A DNA stretch of 61,205 nt from NCBI GenBank assembly GCA_022508485.1, contig JAFLVD010000007.1, positions 21,416 through 82,620 on the forward strand, read 5' to 3'. This DNA is from Clostridiales bacterium. GTDB lineage: Bacteria; Bacillota; Clostridia; Christensenellales; Pumilibacteraceae. The translations under genes and the position numbers were made by a program. Shown here in pieces: positions 44,081-53,907 of this stretch; within the stretch, counting starts at the first letter, position 1, and each line of letters begins with the position of its first letter. The notes under the pieces are model-generated. The model was not told where the DNA came from. It ran no database searches and worked only from the letters and a program-made list of their open reading frames with translations.

Positions 44081-45778
44081 ATGACGGCGTATATCGTAGC
44101 GTATAGCGTAATATTGTTCTTTATCGCGGCGGCGGTTGTGTCGTTTGCGCTGATTTGGGTGCGGACGCAAAAAAATAAAATGGGCGACCGCGCCAAGCTA
44201 AACACCACGCTTAAAAGCAACGATAAGCTGTTTGCCGATATTTTCGGCTCGTCCGAGAACGCGGCGTTTATTATAGTCGACGCCAAAACCCACTCGCCGA
44301 GCTACGTCAGTAAAAACGCGTCAGACTTTTTCGGTACCGAAGCCTCCAAAATTCTCATGGATATAACGCTCGTCGGTGGGGCGGTGGGAAAAAAAGCATG
44401 GCGCAACTTTAAGCAGAGCTACTTCGAGTGGAACGGACAAAGCGCCTTCTCGTTTGAATTTTCCTACGGTAAGGATAAGCGCGCGCTCGCTCGCGCGGCG
44501 CGAACAAAGCGCATGGGCGTAGAGTACGACGCGTTTATGATTTACGACGTTACCGAGCAGTCGAAGGAAATGGACACCCTTCGCGACGACCTCGACAGGG
44601 CGCTCGGCGAGGCGGCCGGTAAACTGACCTTCCTATCGAGCATGAGCCACGAAATCCGCACGCCCATGAACGGCGTTATGGGCATGATGGAGTTGGCGCG
44701 GAAAAATATCAATAATCCGCAAAAGGCCGGCGACTACCTTTCGCGCGCCGGAGAGCTGAGTAAATTTTTGCTCAGCATGATTAACGATATTTTGGATATT
44801 TCCAAGCTCGAAAGCGGAAAGATGCTTTTGTACAATACCACTTTCGATATTTTCGCGTTTGCCGACAAGATTAAGAACATGTTTAACGGCATGGTAACCG
44901 GCAAGGGTATAAACTTTAAAGTTGAGACCGTCGATTTTACCACACGTTACTTCCTTGCCGACGAAATGCGTCTTACCCAGGTCGTAACCAACTTTATATC
45001 CAACGCCAACAAGTTTACGCCGGTCGGCGGCAACATCGACGTTACGTTTAAGCAGCTCGACAACATCGGCGGAAAGGCGCAAATACTTATTCGAGTCCGC
45101 GATACCGGTAAAGGCATTGCGCCCGAAAACATTCGTAAAATAATGCGCCCCTTCGAGCAGGAAGAGGCGTCCACCGCGCACCATTACGGCGGCACCGGTC
45201 TCGGTCTTGCAATCTGCGACCAGATAGTAACGCTTATGGGCGGCAACATAGTGGTAGACAGCGTGCTCGGCAAGGGCACCGACTTTAACGTGTTTCTCTC
45301 CCTCGAGGTCGCGGACGTAGAGCAGGATCTTAACAGTCCCGTCAGTAACGAGGAAGAGGGCGGCGGCGATGACTTCGCTTACGACGGTTGCAGAATTCTT
45401 CTTGCCGAGGATAACGAGGTTAACGCCGAGATTGCGATTGAAATTCTCACCGACGAGGGCGCGGTCGTAACTCACGCCAAAGACGGTCAGGAAGCGCTCG
45501 ACTTCTACATGGATAAGCCCGAAAACTCGTTCGACCTTATTCTTCTCGATATTCACATGCCCAAGCTTAACGGCAGAGAGGTTGCGCGTAAAATCCGCGC
45601 GAGCGGAAAGGGCGACGCGGAGAGCGTCGCGCTATTGGCGCTGTCCGCAGACGCGTTCGTCGAGGACGTAAAGCTTTCCAAGCAGGCAGGCATGGACGAC
45701 CACGTATCCAAGCCGATAGATTTCGACGCGCTGAGAAAGACGGCCGGCGCCGTTCTCAAAAAAAAGCGCGGCAAGTAG
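44081..45778 (+). CDS. Hybrid histidine kinase with one receiver
   Basis: The 565-residue protein has a single N-terminal membrane helix (5-27) and then a PAS-like domain at about 48-160 that should be cytoplasmic. A dimerisation domain follows with phospho-acceptor His190 in SSMSHEIRTPMNG. The ATP-binding domain has the N-box FISNANKF and G-boxes DTGKGI and GGTGLGL. The C-terminal receiver has phospho-acceptor Asp490 in LILLDIHMP. There is no large extracellular sensor and no DNA-binding output, so the final effector must be elsewhere. It starts an operon with an LRR lipoprotein and a MoxR module, which suggests that it monitors or controls that machinery; this is inference from position. 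Confidence 0.93.
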   Translation: MTAYIVAYSVILFFIAAAVVSFALIWVRTQKNKMGDRAKLNTTLKSNDKLFADIFGSSENAAFIIVDAKTHSPSYVSKNASDFFGTEASKILMDITLVGGAVGKKAWRNFKQSYFEWNGQSAFSFEFSYGKDKRALARAARTKRMGVEYDAFMIYDVTEQSKEMDTLRDDLDRALGEAAGKLTFLSSMSHEIRTPMNGVMGMMELARKNINNPQKAGDYLSRAGELSKFLLSMINDILDISKLESGKMLLYNTTFDIFAFADKIKNMFNGMVTGKGINFKVETVDFTTRYFLADEMRLTQVVTNFISNANKFTPVGGNIDVTFKQLDNIGGKAQILIRVRDTGKGIAPENIRKIMRPFEQEEASTAHHYGGTGLGLAICDQIVTLMGGNIVVDSVLGKGTDFNVFLSLEVADVEQDLNSPVSNEEEGGGDDFAYDGCRILLAEDNEVNAEIAIEILTDEGAVVTHAKDGQEALDFYMDKPENSFDLILLDIHMPKLNGREVARKIRASGKGDAESVALLALSADAFVEDVKLSKQAGMDDHVSKPIDFDALRKTAGAVLKKKRGK

Positions 45779-45785
45779 GATTTAC

Positions 45786-48700
45786 ATGAAGCGGAAAGGG
45801 ATTTTAATTTTATTCGTTTGTTTGGCGGCGGCATGTTTTGCCCTCGCGTTTTCCGCGTGCGCTACGGACGGTTACACGGGCGGCAAGCCTATTCCCGAAA
45901 CCAACCAAAACGAGGTTCTGTTTATAGAGCACAACAGACTGAGCTTTGCGCTCGGCATGGATATCGACGAAACGAAGGTGCTCGAAAACTGCAACATCAC
46001 TTTTTCGGATAACGGCGGCAACGAGTTTAAAGTAACCGCCGAGTCTCTTGCGGACGGAACGGTCGGCTACGACAGCTTCGATTTGTCCGAGGTCGGGTCC
46101 GACAAGCAGATAGCGATATCGTATAACGGCGCGGTCAATTACATTTACTACGACGTTAACGATTACACCGCGCATTTCTACCTTGACGAGGATCAGACCG
46201 AGCTGTATAAGACGGTAAAGGCCCAGGCGGCTATTACGGACACGCTCGGGCTTGCGGTGTGGGTCAATCTTATAGAATACAACTACTCGACGGACGAGGA
46301 CGCGCGCGGTATGGACGAGTACCGAGCCGAGCGGTTCGACGGCTGGTACGACTCGTCGAGTAACCGTGCGACGGGGCTGTATTCGCTCTCGCCGCCGCTT
46401 AACGGCAACGAGCGCGAGATAAGCTTCCACGCGCACTACATTTCGGACGACGAATTTTCCAATCTTATTCTCTCGTACGACCCTGCCGGCAGGCGAGTGT
46501 TTTCGGGCTACAAGGGCGACGCCGATCGCGTGCGCATTCCCGAAGGCGTAACGTACGTTGACCTTGCGGAAACGTTTAAAAACGGAAGTCCGTTTAAGAG
46601 CATACACATTCCGTCCACGGCGAGCATAGACGTTCCGTTCGTATCGGGCATTCGTTCGACCGGGCTTGAATCGGTAACCGTGGACAGGGGTAACCTAAGA
46701 TATTCCTCGTACAACGGCGCGCTCTATTCCAAAGACTATTCGCGGCTGTACTTTATGCCTAACGACTGCATGGAAACTTCGTTCCACTCGCAGCTGTCCG
46801 TGGTGGAAAGCTACGCGTGCGCGTATTGGCACGTTACCGATTTGACTATTCCCGATGGGATTGTTACGCTTAACCACTACTGCTTTTCGCACTCGCTTAT
46901 CGAGACGGTAACCGGGCTTGAAAACGTTAAAACCATTATGGCCGGCGTGTTTTTCGACTCGGCGTTAAAGACGGTAAGAGACGGCGTCGCCGAGTATCTC
47001 GTGCTGACTGGCGAGAACGAGGGTAAGCTTATTTTAAGCATGATATTGGACACCTCTATCACCGAGTACGCGCTTCTTCCCGGCACGGTGGGCATTTCCG
47101 GCGACGCGTTTACGCGCTGCGCCGCGCTTAAAACCATCGATTTCGGCACCGAGCTGAAAAGCATAGGCGGCTCTGCGTTTGCCGGCTGCGTTTCGCTCGA
47201 AAGCGTTACCTTCCCGTCGTCGCTCGAAAAAATGGGACCGAGCGTGTTTTACGGCTGTTCGGCGCTCGCTTCCGCAAAAGGACTTCCCGTCGTAACGTAC
47301 GTGGACAATTCGGGACGAGAGCACGCAGGCACCGTGCCGTACGGAATTTTTTATAACTGCTCGGCGCTTAGCGAGGTCGACGTTGCAAGAGGGTTTACTT
47401 CGATTGGGCAGAGCGCGTTTTATAATTGCGCTTCGCTTAAACAAATCGAAGTTCCCGATACCGTAACCGTTATCAACGCCTACGGTTTTTACGGCTGTTC
47501 GGCTTTGACTGGTATAGAGCTTCCCGAAGGGCTTAGAGCGCTCGGCACATACGCGTTCGGTTCGTCAGGTCTTAAAACAATCGATTTATCGGTATGTAAA
47601 GGCTTAACGGTTATACCCGATTACTGCTTCCGCAATTCCAAGCTTGTAACCATAACTATCCCCGATTGGATAACGACCATTCCGTACAGATGCTTTTACA
47701 CGGCGTCCTCGCTTACCACAATCAACTTTAACAACATAAAGATTATCGAGGACGAGGCGTTCGCCGGATGCACCGCGCTTAGCGGCTTCGACTTTGACGG
47801 GGTGGAGGAAATAGGGTACCAGGCGTTTTTGCAGTGCAACGGCCTTACCGAAGTGGTACTTCCCGATTCGGTCCGCGTTGTCGGCGGCTATGCCTTCCGC
47901 TCGTGTGCGAATTTAGCTACGATCGAGGTAGGCAAAAACGTAGAACAGTTCGGCTATTACAGCTATCTCGCCGACGGGCTGACCTTCGACGCGGCGCAAG
48001 TACCCGTTTACTCGTGCAGCAGGATAAAAGCGATAAACGTGGACGAGGATAATCCGTACTTTACCTCTATCGATGGCGTTATTTACGGCAGGTCGATTTG
48101 CGGCATAGAATACGGCGAAGCGAGCGTACTGTACTGCCTGCCTCGCGCCAAAACGGGCACGTACTTCGAGTCGGCGCCTACTACGCGAATTGTCGCGCCG
48201 TACGCGCTTCACTACCAGGCGTACATGACCACGTGCGTATTTAACGAGGGTGTGGAAAACATAGGTAAAGCGGCGTTCTATAACGCGACGAAGCTAACCT
48301 CCGTTTCGCTCTCGTCGACCGTATCGTTTATCGGCGCCGGAATACTTCTTAACTGCGCCAACGTTACGTCGTTCACGATTGCCGAGGGCAATAAGGTTTA
48401 TTCCACAGACGGCAACCTTGTGTACAAGGGTAGTGCGCTTTCCATGTACCTCGGTTTAAGCACCGATATAAACATAAAAGAAGGCACGACCGAGATAGAA
48501 TCCGCCGTGTTTATGGATAACAAGAACATAACCGAAATCACCATTCCCGACAGCGTTACTACGATAGGCGTCAAGGCGTTTAGCGGCTGTTCGAATATAA
48601 CCGCGCTTCATATAGGCAGCGGACTTAGGTTTATCGACCCTACGGCGTTCGCGCTGCTTTCCTCGCTCGAAACGATAACGGTAAGCGAGAACAATCCGTA

Positions 48701-49328
48701 CTTTACCGTCGAGAACAACATTCTGTATTCGAGCGATTATAAGTCGCTCGTGCTTGTCGCGGCCAATAACGGCATGACAGATCTTGCTATAAGAGATACG
48801 GTAACCGAGATAAGGGATTACGCGTTTTCGTATCATAAAACGCTTTCCTCGGTTATTATGCCGAGCGGCTTAAAGACCGTCGGTAACTACGCGTTTTACG
48901 AGTGCCGCAAGATTACCGTGCTTCATACCTCGGAGGCGCTCGAAAGCATAGGAAACTACGCGTTCGCGTTCGATTCCTCGTCCTCTTTAAATGTGGACGG
49001 AAGAAGGTGCTGCGACGCGCTCAGGTCGATTATATTCTACGGCAACTTAAAGACGGTGGGCGACTTTGCGTTTAACGGTCAGTTCGGCATAGAACACGTG
49101 TTCTACAAGATGACCATTGCCGAGCTGGAAACGGCGCGGCGCGGCTTTGGCGCAAACAGCGTGTTCTTTACGCTCGGTTGCAGAAACGACGAAACGGGCG
49201 GATATTACAACAACGACGGCGAGGGCATTATCCGCGCTCTGTACAGCGCCGCGCAGCCTACTATCGACTATAACGGCTACGAGTGGTTCTACTTCGACGA
49301 AGACGGAACCCCCACGCTCTATAAATAA
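45786..49328 (+). CDS. Giant BspA-type leucine-rich-repeat lipoprotein
   Basis: The 1180-residue protein has a lipobox FSAC (Cys25) and an N-terminal beta domain of about 220 residues. From about residue 235 it carries many LRR_5 (BspA/Treponema type) repeats with motifs such as IGxxAFxxCxxLxxVxIPxS and YAFYGCSAL. A short capped C-terminus ends in Tyr- and Asp-rich sequence. BspA-type LRR proteins bind host matrix proteins, other bacteria or glycans at the cell surface. It is encoded seven bases after the histidine kinase and 29 bases before a MoxR ATPase, a rare neighbourhood that makes it a likely client or sensor element of the module. Confidence 0.9.
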   Translation: MKRKGILILFVCLAAACFALAFSACATDGYTGGKPIPETNQNEVLFIEHNRLSFALGMDIDETKVLENCNITFSDNGGNEFKVTAESLADGTVGYDSFDLSEVGSDKQIAISYNGAVNYIYYDVNDYTAHFYLDEDQTELYKTVKAQAAITDTLGLAVWVNLIEYNYSTDEDARGMDEYRAERFDGWYDSSSNRATGLYSLSPPLNGNEREISFHAHYISDDEFSNLILSYDPAGRRVFSGYKGDADRVRIPEGVTYVDLAETFKNGSPFKSIHIPSTASIDVPFVSGIRSTGLESVTVDRGNLRYSSYNGALYSKDYSRLYFMPNDCMETSFHSQLSVVESYACAYWHVTDLTIPDGIVTLNHYCFSHSLIETVTGLENVKTIMAGVFFDSALKTVRDGVAEYLVLTGENEGKLILSMILDTSITEYALLPGTVGISGDAFTRCAALKTIDFGTELKSIGGSAFAGCVSLESVTFPSSLEKMGPSVFYGCSALASAKGLPVVTYVDNSGREHAGTVPYGIFYNCSALSEVDVARGFTSIGQSAFYNCASLKQIEVPDTVTVINAYGFYGCSALTGIELPEGLRALGTYAFGSSGLKTIDLSVCKGLTVIPDYCFRNSKLVTITIPDWITTIPYRCFYTASSLTTINFNNIKIIEDEAFAGCTALSGFDFDGVEEIGYQAFLQCNGLTEVVLPDSVRVVGGYAFRSCANLATIEVGKNVEQFGYYSYLADGLTFDAAQVPVYSCSRIKAINVDEDNPYFTSIDGVIYGRSICGIEYGEASVLYCLPRAKTGTYFESAPTTRIVAPYALHYQAYMTTCVFNEGVENIGKAAFYNATKLTSVSLSSTVSFIGAGILLNCANVTSFTIAEGNKVYSTDGNLVYKGSALSMYLGLSTDINIKEGTTEIESAVFMDNKNITEITIPDSVTTIGVKAFSGCSNITALHIGSGLRFIDPTAFALLSSLETITVSENNPYFTVENNILYSSDYKSLVLVAANNGMTDLAIRDTVTEIRDYAFSYHKTLSSVIMPSGLKTVGNYAFYECRKITVLHTSEALESIGNYAFAFDSSSSLNVDGRRCCDALRSIIFYGNLKTVGDFAFNGQFGIEHVFYKMTIAELETARRGFGANSVFFTLGCRNDETGGYYNNDGEGIIRALYSAAQPTIDYNGYEWFYFDEDGTPTLYK

Positions 49329-49357
49329 ACGGAAAAAACTCAAAGGAGTTAAGTAAT

Positions 49358-50293
49358 ATGATTATAGAAAAATCGGAAGAAATAATCGAGGCCATATCGG
49401 GCGTCCTCATCGGCAAGACCAACGTAATCAAAAAGGTGCTGATGGCGGTGTACGCTAAGGGTAACGTTCTGCTCGAGGACACGCCGGGCGTAGGTAAAAC
49501 CACGCTCGCCTTAGCCTTTGCCAAGTCGCTCGGGCTTGATTTTAAGCGCGTGCAGTTTACGCCGGACACCATGCCTTCCGATATAACCGGCTTTTCCGTT
49601 TTTAACAGCGAGACGGGCGAGTTCGATTACCAGCAGGGCGCGATTGTGTGTAACCTGTTTATGGGCGACGAGATAAACCGCGCGTCCGCAAAAACGCAGT
49701 CGGCGCTTTTGGAGGCGATGGAAGAAAACTCGGTAACGGTCGACGGCGTTACGCACAGATTGCCCAATCCGTTTATCTGTATCGCAACCCAAAACCCGAT
49801 AGGCTCTATCGGTACTCAGCCGCTGCCCGAGTCGCAGCTCGACCGCTTTATGATTAAAATGTCGATAGGCTATCCCGACGGGGCGGAACAGGTGGAAATT
49901 CTCAAACGCCACCAAAAGAGCGAGCCGATAGAGGCGTTGCAGCAGATTGTAGACCGCGACAGCCTCGTCGAGATACAAAACTACATCGGTCAGATTAACG
50001 TGTCCGACGATATTTTGTCTTACATGGTGGCGCTTTGCGAAAATACGCGCAATCATCCCCTTATCGAGCTTGGCGTAAGTCCGCGCGGACTGCTTGCGCT
50101 GTCCCGTATGGTGCGTGCGTGCGCGGTTATATCCGAGCGCGACTACGTTGTGCCGAGCGACGTCCGGGAAGTGTTCTGCGACGTCTGCGCGCACAGAATT
50201 ATCCTTCGTCCGCGTGCAAAGCTCGAGGGAATGACCGCTCGCGGCATTCTGGAAGGCGTGCTTAACGACACAAAGGTTCCGACTATTGCGTAA
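49358..50293 (+). CDS. MoxR-family AAA+ ATPase (module 2)
   Basis: The 311-residue protein has a P-loop DTPGVGKT (41-48), Walker B LFMGDEINR (Asp104, Glu105) and sensor segment IATQNPIGSIGTQPLPESQ, all canonical for MoxR ATPases. It differs clearly from the ATPase encoded at 15508 and is followed by a DUF58 protein with membrane helices and a transglutaminase-like protein. That is the set-up of the widespread MoxR-DUF58-TgpA clusters. It should be the ATP-driven part of module 2. Confidence 0.95.
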   Translation: MIIEKSEEIIEAISGVLIGKTNVIKKVLMAVYAKGNVLLEDTPGVGKTTLALAFAKSLGLDFKRVQFTPDTMPSDITGFSVFNSETGEFDYQQGAIVCNLFMGDEINRASAKTQSALLEAMEENSVTVDGVTHRLPNPFICIATQNPIGSIGTQPLPESQLDRFMIKMSIGYPDGAEQVEILKRHQKSEPIEALQQIVDRDSLVEIQNYIGQINVSDDILSYMVALCENTRNHPLIELGVSPRGLLALSRMVRACAVISERDYVVPSDVREVFCDVCAHRIILRPRAKLEGMTARGILEGVLNDTKVPTIA

Positions 50294-50305
50294 TAGGTGA
50301 AGTAA

Positions 50306-51460
50306 GTGGCGGTTAAGCGGATTATTTATGCAATACTTCTTCTTGCGACTTCGGCGGCGTTTATCGTTTCCAATAACGGTGTGGCGCTGTTCGTACTCGT
50401 GTGCCTTTTGGCTTTTCCGCTTATCTCGCTCGTTCTGCTTATTATAGCGCGTAAATCGGTGCGCTTCGAGCTTTCGGTACGCGATTCGTGTATACGCGGC
50501 GGCAAGCTTTCGCTCACCATGCGCGGCGGCGCAAAGCCGAGAATTTTTCTCGGCGGAATAAAGGTTTTTCTCACCGTGGAAAACACTACGTTCGGAAAAT
50601 CGGAATACAAAAGCTTTATTATAAACGACCTTTCGTACGCCCCTCACACCTTTAATTACGACGGCGGCGATTCGGGAAGAATAGTCGTTAAAAGCGACGA
50701 AGTTAGGCTTATAGATATTTTCGGCGTGTTTTCGGTGGGCGTTAAGTACCCGATATACGCCGAGGCGATCGTATCGCCGCGACTGTACGACGACGTTAAG
50801 GTTACCGCGCAAGACCGCGGCAGCGATACCGTTTTCGGCGACACCTCGCTTCCGCGCAAAGGCTCGGACATTACCGAGGTTTATAACGTGCGCGATTATA
50901 TCCCGGGCGACGCGCCCAATACCGTGCACTGGAAGCTTTCGGGCAAGTTCGGAAGCTTAAAGTCCAAAGAGTTCGGCGCGACCGACGACAGACGAATGCT
51001 TATCCTCGTCGATTTGAGCCGAGTTAAGTACGATAGGACCGCATCCGACAATCAGCTTAACGGCGTCCTGGACGTTGCGGTGTCGCTTTCCAACGCGCTT
51101 AAAAGCATAGGGTACAACCACAGTGTCGGCTGGTTCGACGGCGGCGTGTTCGAAAGCTCGGAGGTGGGCGACGGCGACTCGTTTGTGCGTACCGTCGGCA
51201 AGCTTATGAGTATTAAGGTTAACGATGGTAACGAGGAAACGCTGTTCTACCTCGCGAGAACGCCCGAGTGCGCGGTGTTTACCAAAATCATTTACATTTC
51301 GTCGTTTATAAACAGCGACGAGTTTAAGCAGCCAATCGACGCGGCGTTCACCGCAATAGAGGTGAATAGCGCAATGGGCGAGACCACGCACGAGGGTCTC
51401 CGCGTTATCAACATTCCTTACGACAAAATTCACGACGCGCTTTCTTCAATCAGCATTTAA
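50306..51460 (+). CDS. Membrane-anchored DUF58 protein (module 2)
   Basis: The GTG at 50306 starts a 384-residue protein with two close N-terminal membrane helices (about 3-22 and 25-47). A beta-rich domain outside or at the membrane follows, and then the DUF58 signature YNVRDYIPGDAPNTVHWKL near residues 193-211. A VWA-like part begins with ILVDLSRV. It thus has the full-length DUF58 form that the module 1 counterpart lacks. It lies 12 bases after the MoxR gene and 14 before the transglutaminase-like gene. Confidence 0.9.
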   Translation: MAVKRIIYAILLLATSAAFIVSNNGVALFVLVCLLAFPLISLVLLIIARKSVRFELSVRDSCIRGGKLSLTMRGGAKPRIFLGGIKVFLTVENTTFGKSEYKSFIINDLSYAPHTFNYDGGDSGRIVVKSDEVRLIDIFGVFSVGVKYPIYAEAIVSPRLYDDVKVTAQDRGSDTVFGDTSLPRKGSDITEVYNVRDYIPGDAPNTVHWKLSGKFGSLKSKEFGATDDRRMLILVDLSRVKYDRTASDNQLNGVLDVAVSLSNALKSIGYNHSVGWFDGGVFESSEVGDGDSFVRTVGKLMSIKVNDGNEETLFYLARTPECAVFTKIIYISSFINSDEFKQPIDAAFTAIEVNSAMGETTHEGLRVINIPYDKIHDALSSISI

Positions 51461-51474
51461 TCGATAGGTACGGC

Positions 51475-53823
51475 ATGAAAAAAACGGTTAAAACAATAAT
51501 AATAAAGTCCGACGTCAAGTCGCGGAATATTGTTTTGGAAATAGTGTTTGCTATTGCCGCTTTTTGCGCGCTGTATCTTATGCTTGTTTCGGCGCTGCCG
51601 TTTTATGCCGCGTACTACGTCGCGCTTCCGATAGGCGCGGTCGCATGCTTTGCGGCGGTCTTTTTCCTCGATAAAAAACGCGCGTGGATATTTATACTCG
51701 GCGGTGCGCTTGCGTTTACCGTTATTTGTATCGCCGTGTTCCATCCGTTTAAGAACGGGTTTTTGACGTTTTTGAACGGCGCGGTAAAATCGATAAATTC
51801 CACGCGCCACACCGGCTACGCCACGTTTACCACAGACAAGAGCTTTGGCGCAACCCTCCTTTTCGGCTCGCTCGTCGCGGTTTGGCTCGCCGTGCTTTCG
51901 GCGTTTTCCGTTAAGTACCGCTATCTGTATATAGGCGCGGTCGCGGCGGCGCTTTTCGTGCTTCTGTTTATCGGGCTGTACCCCAAGTACTACACCGTCA
52001 TTTTGCTCGTCCTTGTGTTTATAGGGCTTATCGCCATTCATAAAGGCTTAAAGCTGAAAGCGTTTGCGTTCTATTTGGCGTGCGGCGGCGCGATTGCGCT
52101 TGCAACGCTTCCGTGCTACTTTTTTAAAGGCAGCGCCGCGGTCGACAGTTTTAGGGACGGAATTGCAGACTCTGCCGCAAACGCGGTGTACGGCACGAGC
52201 ATACCGGGTGGTAAGCTCGCTTCTTCCGTGGGTATGCGCGAGTACGAGGGCGTAAGGCTAAACGTAACCTTGTCGCGGCTGACCCCCACGCTGTACCTTA
52301 GGGGATACGTCGGAAGCGAGCTTAACGGAACAATCTGGTCGCAGACCGACAAAAACAGCTATGTGGAAAACGGCTACCAGGGCTTGCTCGATTACGTCGG
52401 CGAGGGCGGAATCCCCACCGTTCAGTATTCCAAATATTCGGGCTTCACAAAGCGCAACAACAAGTACACCGTTACGGTGGAAAACGTTTCCGCCGACAAG
52501 CGGTACGTCTATACCCCGTACACGCTCAGCGAGTACACGACTGGGTCGCAGTACTACGACCTGGGGCTTCGCGGCGACGCATACACCCGTTCGTACACCT
52601 ACATAGTGTTCGCAGGCGACGAGAGCGGCGAGCGCGTTACGCAGGCCGACTGGATAATGACAGACGCCAACCGTTCCGAGGCGATGAATAAGTACGTCGA
52701 GCTTGAAGGCCAGTACCGCGCGTTTGTATACGACAACTACCTGCACCTGGACGACAATGCGGAAAGCGTTATTCACGGCGCGGTGGGTGATTTTAACACC
52801 AAGTCGATAAACACCGCCACGCAGTATATCCGCGCGTATTTCCTCGACGGATATTCGTACGCGGACAAAAGCGACGAATTAAACGGCAGCTTTATTAAAG
52901 AATTTTTCGACGGTTCTATCCGCCGTGCAAACGCCGCGTACTTTGCTTCCGCCGCGACGTACATGTTCCGCGCTTTGGGCTTTCCGGCGCGCTACGCGGA
53001 AGGGTATCTCATAAAGGCCGACGACGACGGGGAAAACGAAACTCTTACCGTCGCGGTAACGGGGGCAAACACTCACGCATGGACGGAAGTGTACTTCGAC
53101 GGTATCGGCTGGCTGCCTATCGAGGTTACGCCTACATTCTTTGTCGAACAGCCGCCCGACGTTACCGTAGACCCCAACGATCCCGAAATAGGCGGCGCGG
53201 TGCCGTCCGACCCGAGCGTGGACACACCGGGTACGCCCGAAGAGGAAGATCCGGAGACGCCGGACGTTCCGCCCGATATTCCGCCCGATATTCCGCCCGA
53301 AAAACAGCCTAAGCAAAAGGCCGCGCTTTTAGTGGCGCTCGAAATTCTCGTACCCATACTCGCCGTTATCGCCGGGCTTGTCGCGCTTGCGTTTGCGTTT
53401 GCGCTGCGCAGCCACTTTGTGCGAGTTAAGCGGCACGACGCGCTTAGTAAGAGCGGCGCCGAGTTCGGGCGCGAGGCGTACAAAATAATGGTGCGCGACT
53501 GCAATGTTATGCGTAGCCGTTTTATCCGTAGTGAAGACAAGACAGCGGAAAACGTAAACGGTAAGGATAGCGTCGAGGAAAAGCAGACGTATAACCACAA
53601 TGAATTAAACATCAAAACGCTCGAAAGTATGGGCGTGGATCCGAGAAGCACGGCGCGCTTTATCCGAATCTGCGAGCAGTGCGTGTACGGCGAGCGCGAC
53701 CCCAACGACAACGAGCGCACGTTTGTGCTGTGGTATATCGAGAGCACGCAAAAAGCTCTTCTCGAAAAATGCGGATTCTTCCGAAAGCTATACTACAAGT
53801 ATATAAGGTGCGTTGTTATTTAA
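51475..53823 (+). CDS. TgpA-like membrane protein with transglutaminase fold lacking the catalytic Cys (module 2)
   Basis: The 782-residue protein has five to seven membrane helices in the first 230 residues and an extracellular region. The transglutaminase-like domain lies at about 470-560, and a Pro/Asp-rich linker with DIPPDIPPEK-type repeats follows. A further helix lies near 620-642 and a cytoplasmic tail resembling DUF4129 ends the protein. In active members the core reads G-x-C-x-x-F-A-S, followed later by a His and an Asp. Here the aligned positions are Ala487 (ANAAYFASA), His534 (NTHAWTEVYF) and Glu550 (GWLPIEVTP). The nucleophile is therefore missing and the acid is changed, so catalysis is unlikely while the fold seems kept. 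A binding or structural role in the MoxR module is inferred. Confidence 0.88.
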   Translation: MKKTVKTIIIKSDVKSRNIVLEIVFAIAAFCALYLMLVSALPFYAAYYVALPIGAVACFAAVFFLDKKRAWIFILGGALAFTVICIAVFHPFKNGFLTFLNGAVKSINSTRHTGYATFTTDKSFGATLLFGSLVAVWLAVLSAFSVKYRYLYIGAVAAALFVLLFIGLYPKYYTVILLVLVFIGLIAIHKGLKLKAFAFYLACGGAIALATLPCYFFKGSAAVDSFRDGIADSAANAVYGTSIPGGKLASSVGMREYEGVRLNVTLSRLTPTLYLRGYVGSELNGTIWSQTDKNSYVENGYQGLLDYVGEGGIPTVQYSKYSGFTKRNNKYTVTVENVSADKRYVYTPYTLSEYTTGSQYYDLGLRGDAYTRSYTYIVFAGDESGERVTQADWIMTDANRSEAMNKYVELEGQYRAFVYDNYLHLDDNAESVIHGAVGDFNTKSINTATQYIRAYFLDGYSYADKSDELNGSFIKEFFDGSIRRANAAYFASAATYMFRALGFPARYAEGYLIKADDDGENETLTVAVTGANTHAWTEVYFDGIGWLPIEVTPTFFVEQPPDVTVDPNDPEIGGAVPSDPSVDTPGTPEEEDPETPDVPPDIPPDIPPEKQPKQKAALLVALEILVPILAVIAGLVALAFAFALRSHFVRVKRHDALSKSGAEFGREAYKIMVRDCNVMRSRFIRSEDKTAENVNGKDSVEEKQTYNHNELNIKTLESMGVDPRSTARFIRICEQCVYGERDPNDNERTFVLWYIESTQKALLEKCGFFRKLYYKYIRCVVI

Positions 53824-53829
53824 AAAAAT

Positions 53830-53862
53830 ACCGAGTCGAATTTGCGTTCGGCTCGGTTTTTT
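53830..53862 (+). terminator. Bidirectional terminator between the MoxR module 2 operon and the ArsB-type permease gene
   Basis: An eleven-pair stem (ACCGAGTCGAA with TTCGGCTCGGT, one G-T pair) is followed by T-rich sequence on the + strand and preceded by AAAAAAA (53823-53829), which gives a T-run on the minus strand. It can serve both convergent genes. Confidence 0.9.
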
Positions 53863-53907
53863 GTTTTAGGCGGACGGCTTGCGCCGCGGAAGGCGGTTAA
53901 AGGAAAA

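Noticed and set aside
49511-50929. Minus-strand open frame of 472 codons across the MoxR and DUF58 genes
   Set aside because: It spans two real genes with conserved motifs on the + strand and gives a His/Arg-rich product without family features.
52879-53316. Pro/Ile-rich repeat near 53270-53300 as a transposon scar or frameshift
   Set aside because: The + strand frame stays open through it and the repeat (PPDI units) is an ordinary extracellular linker before a membrane helix.
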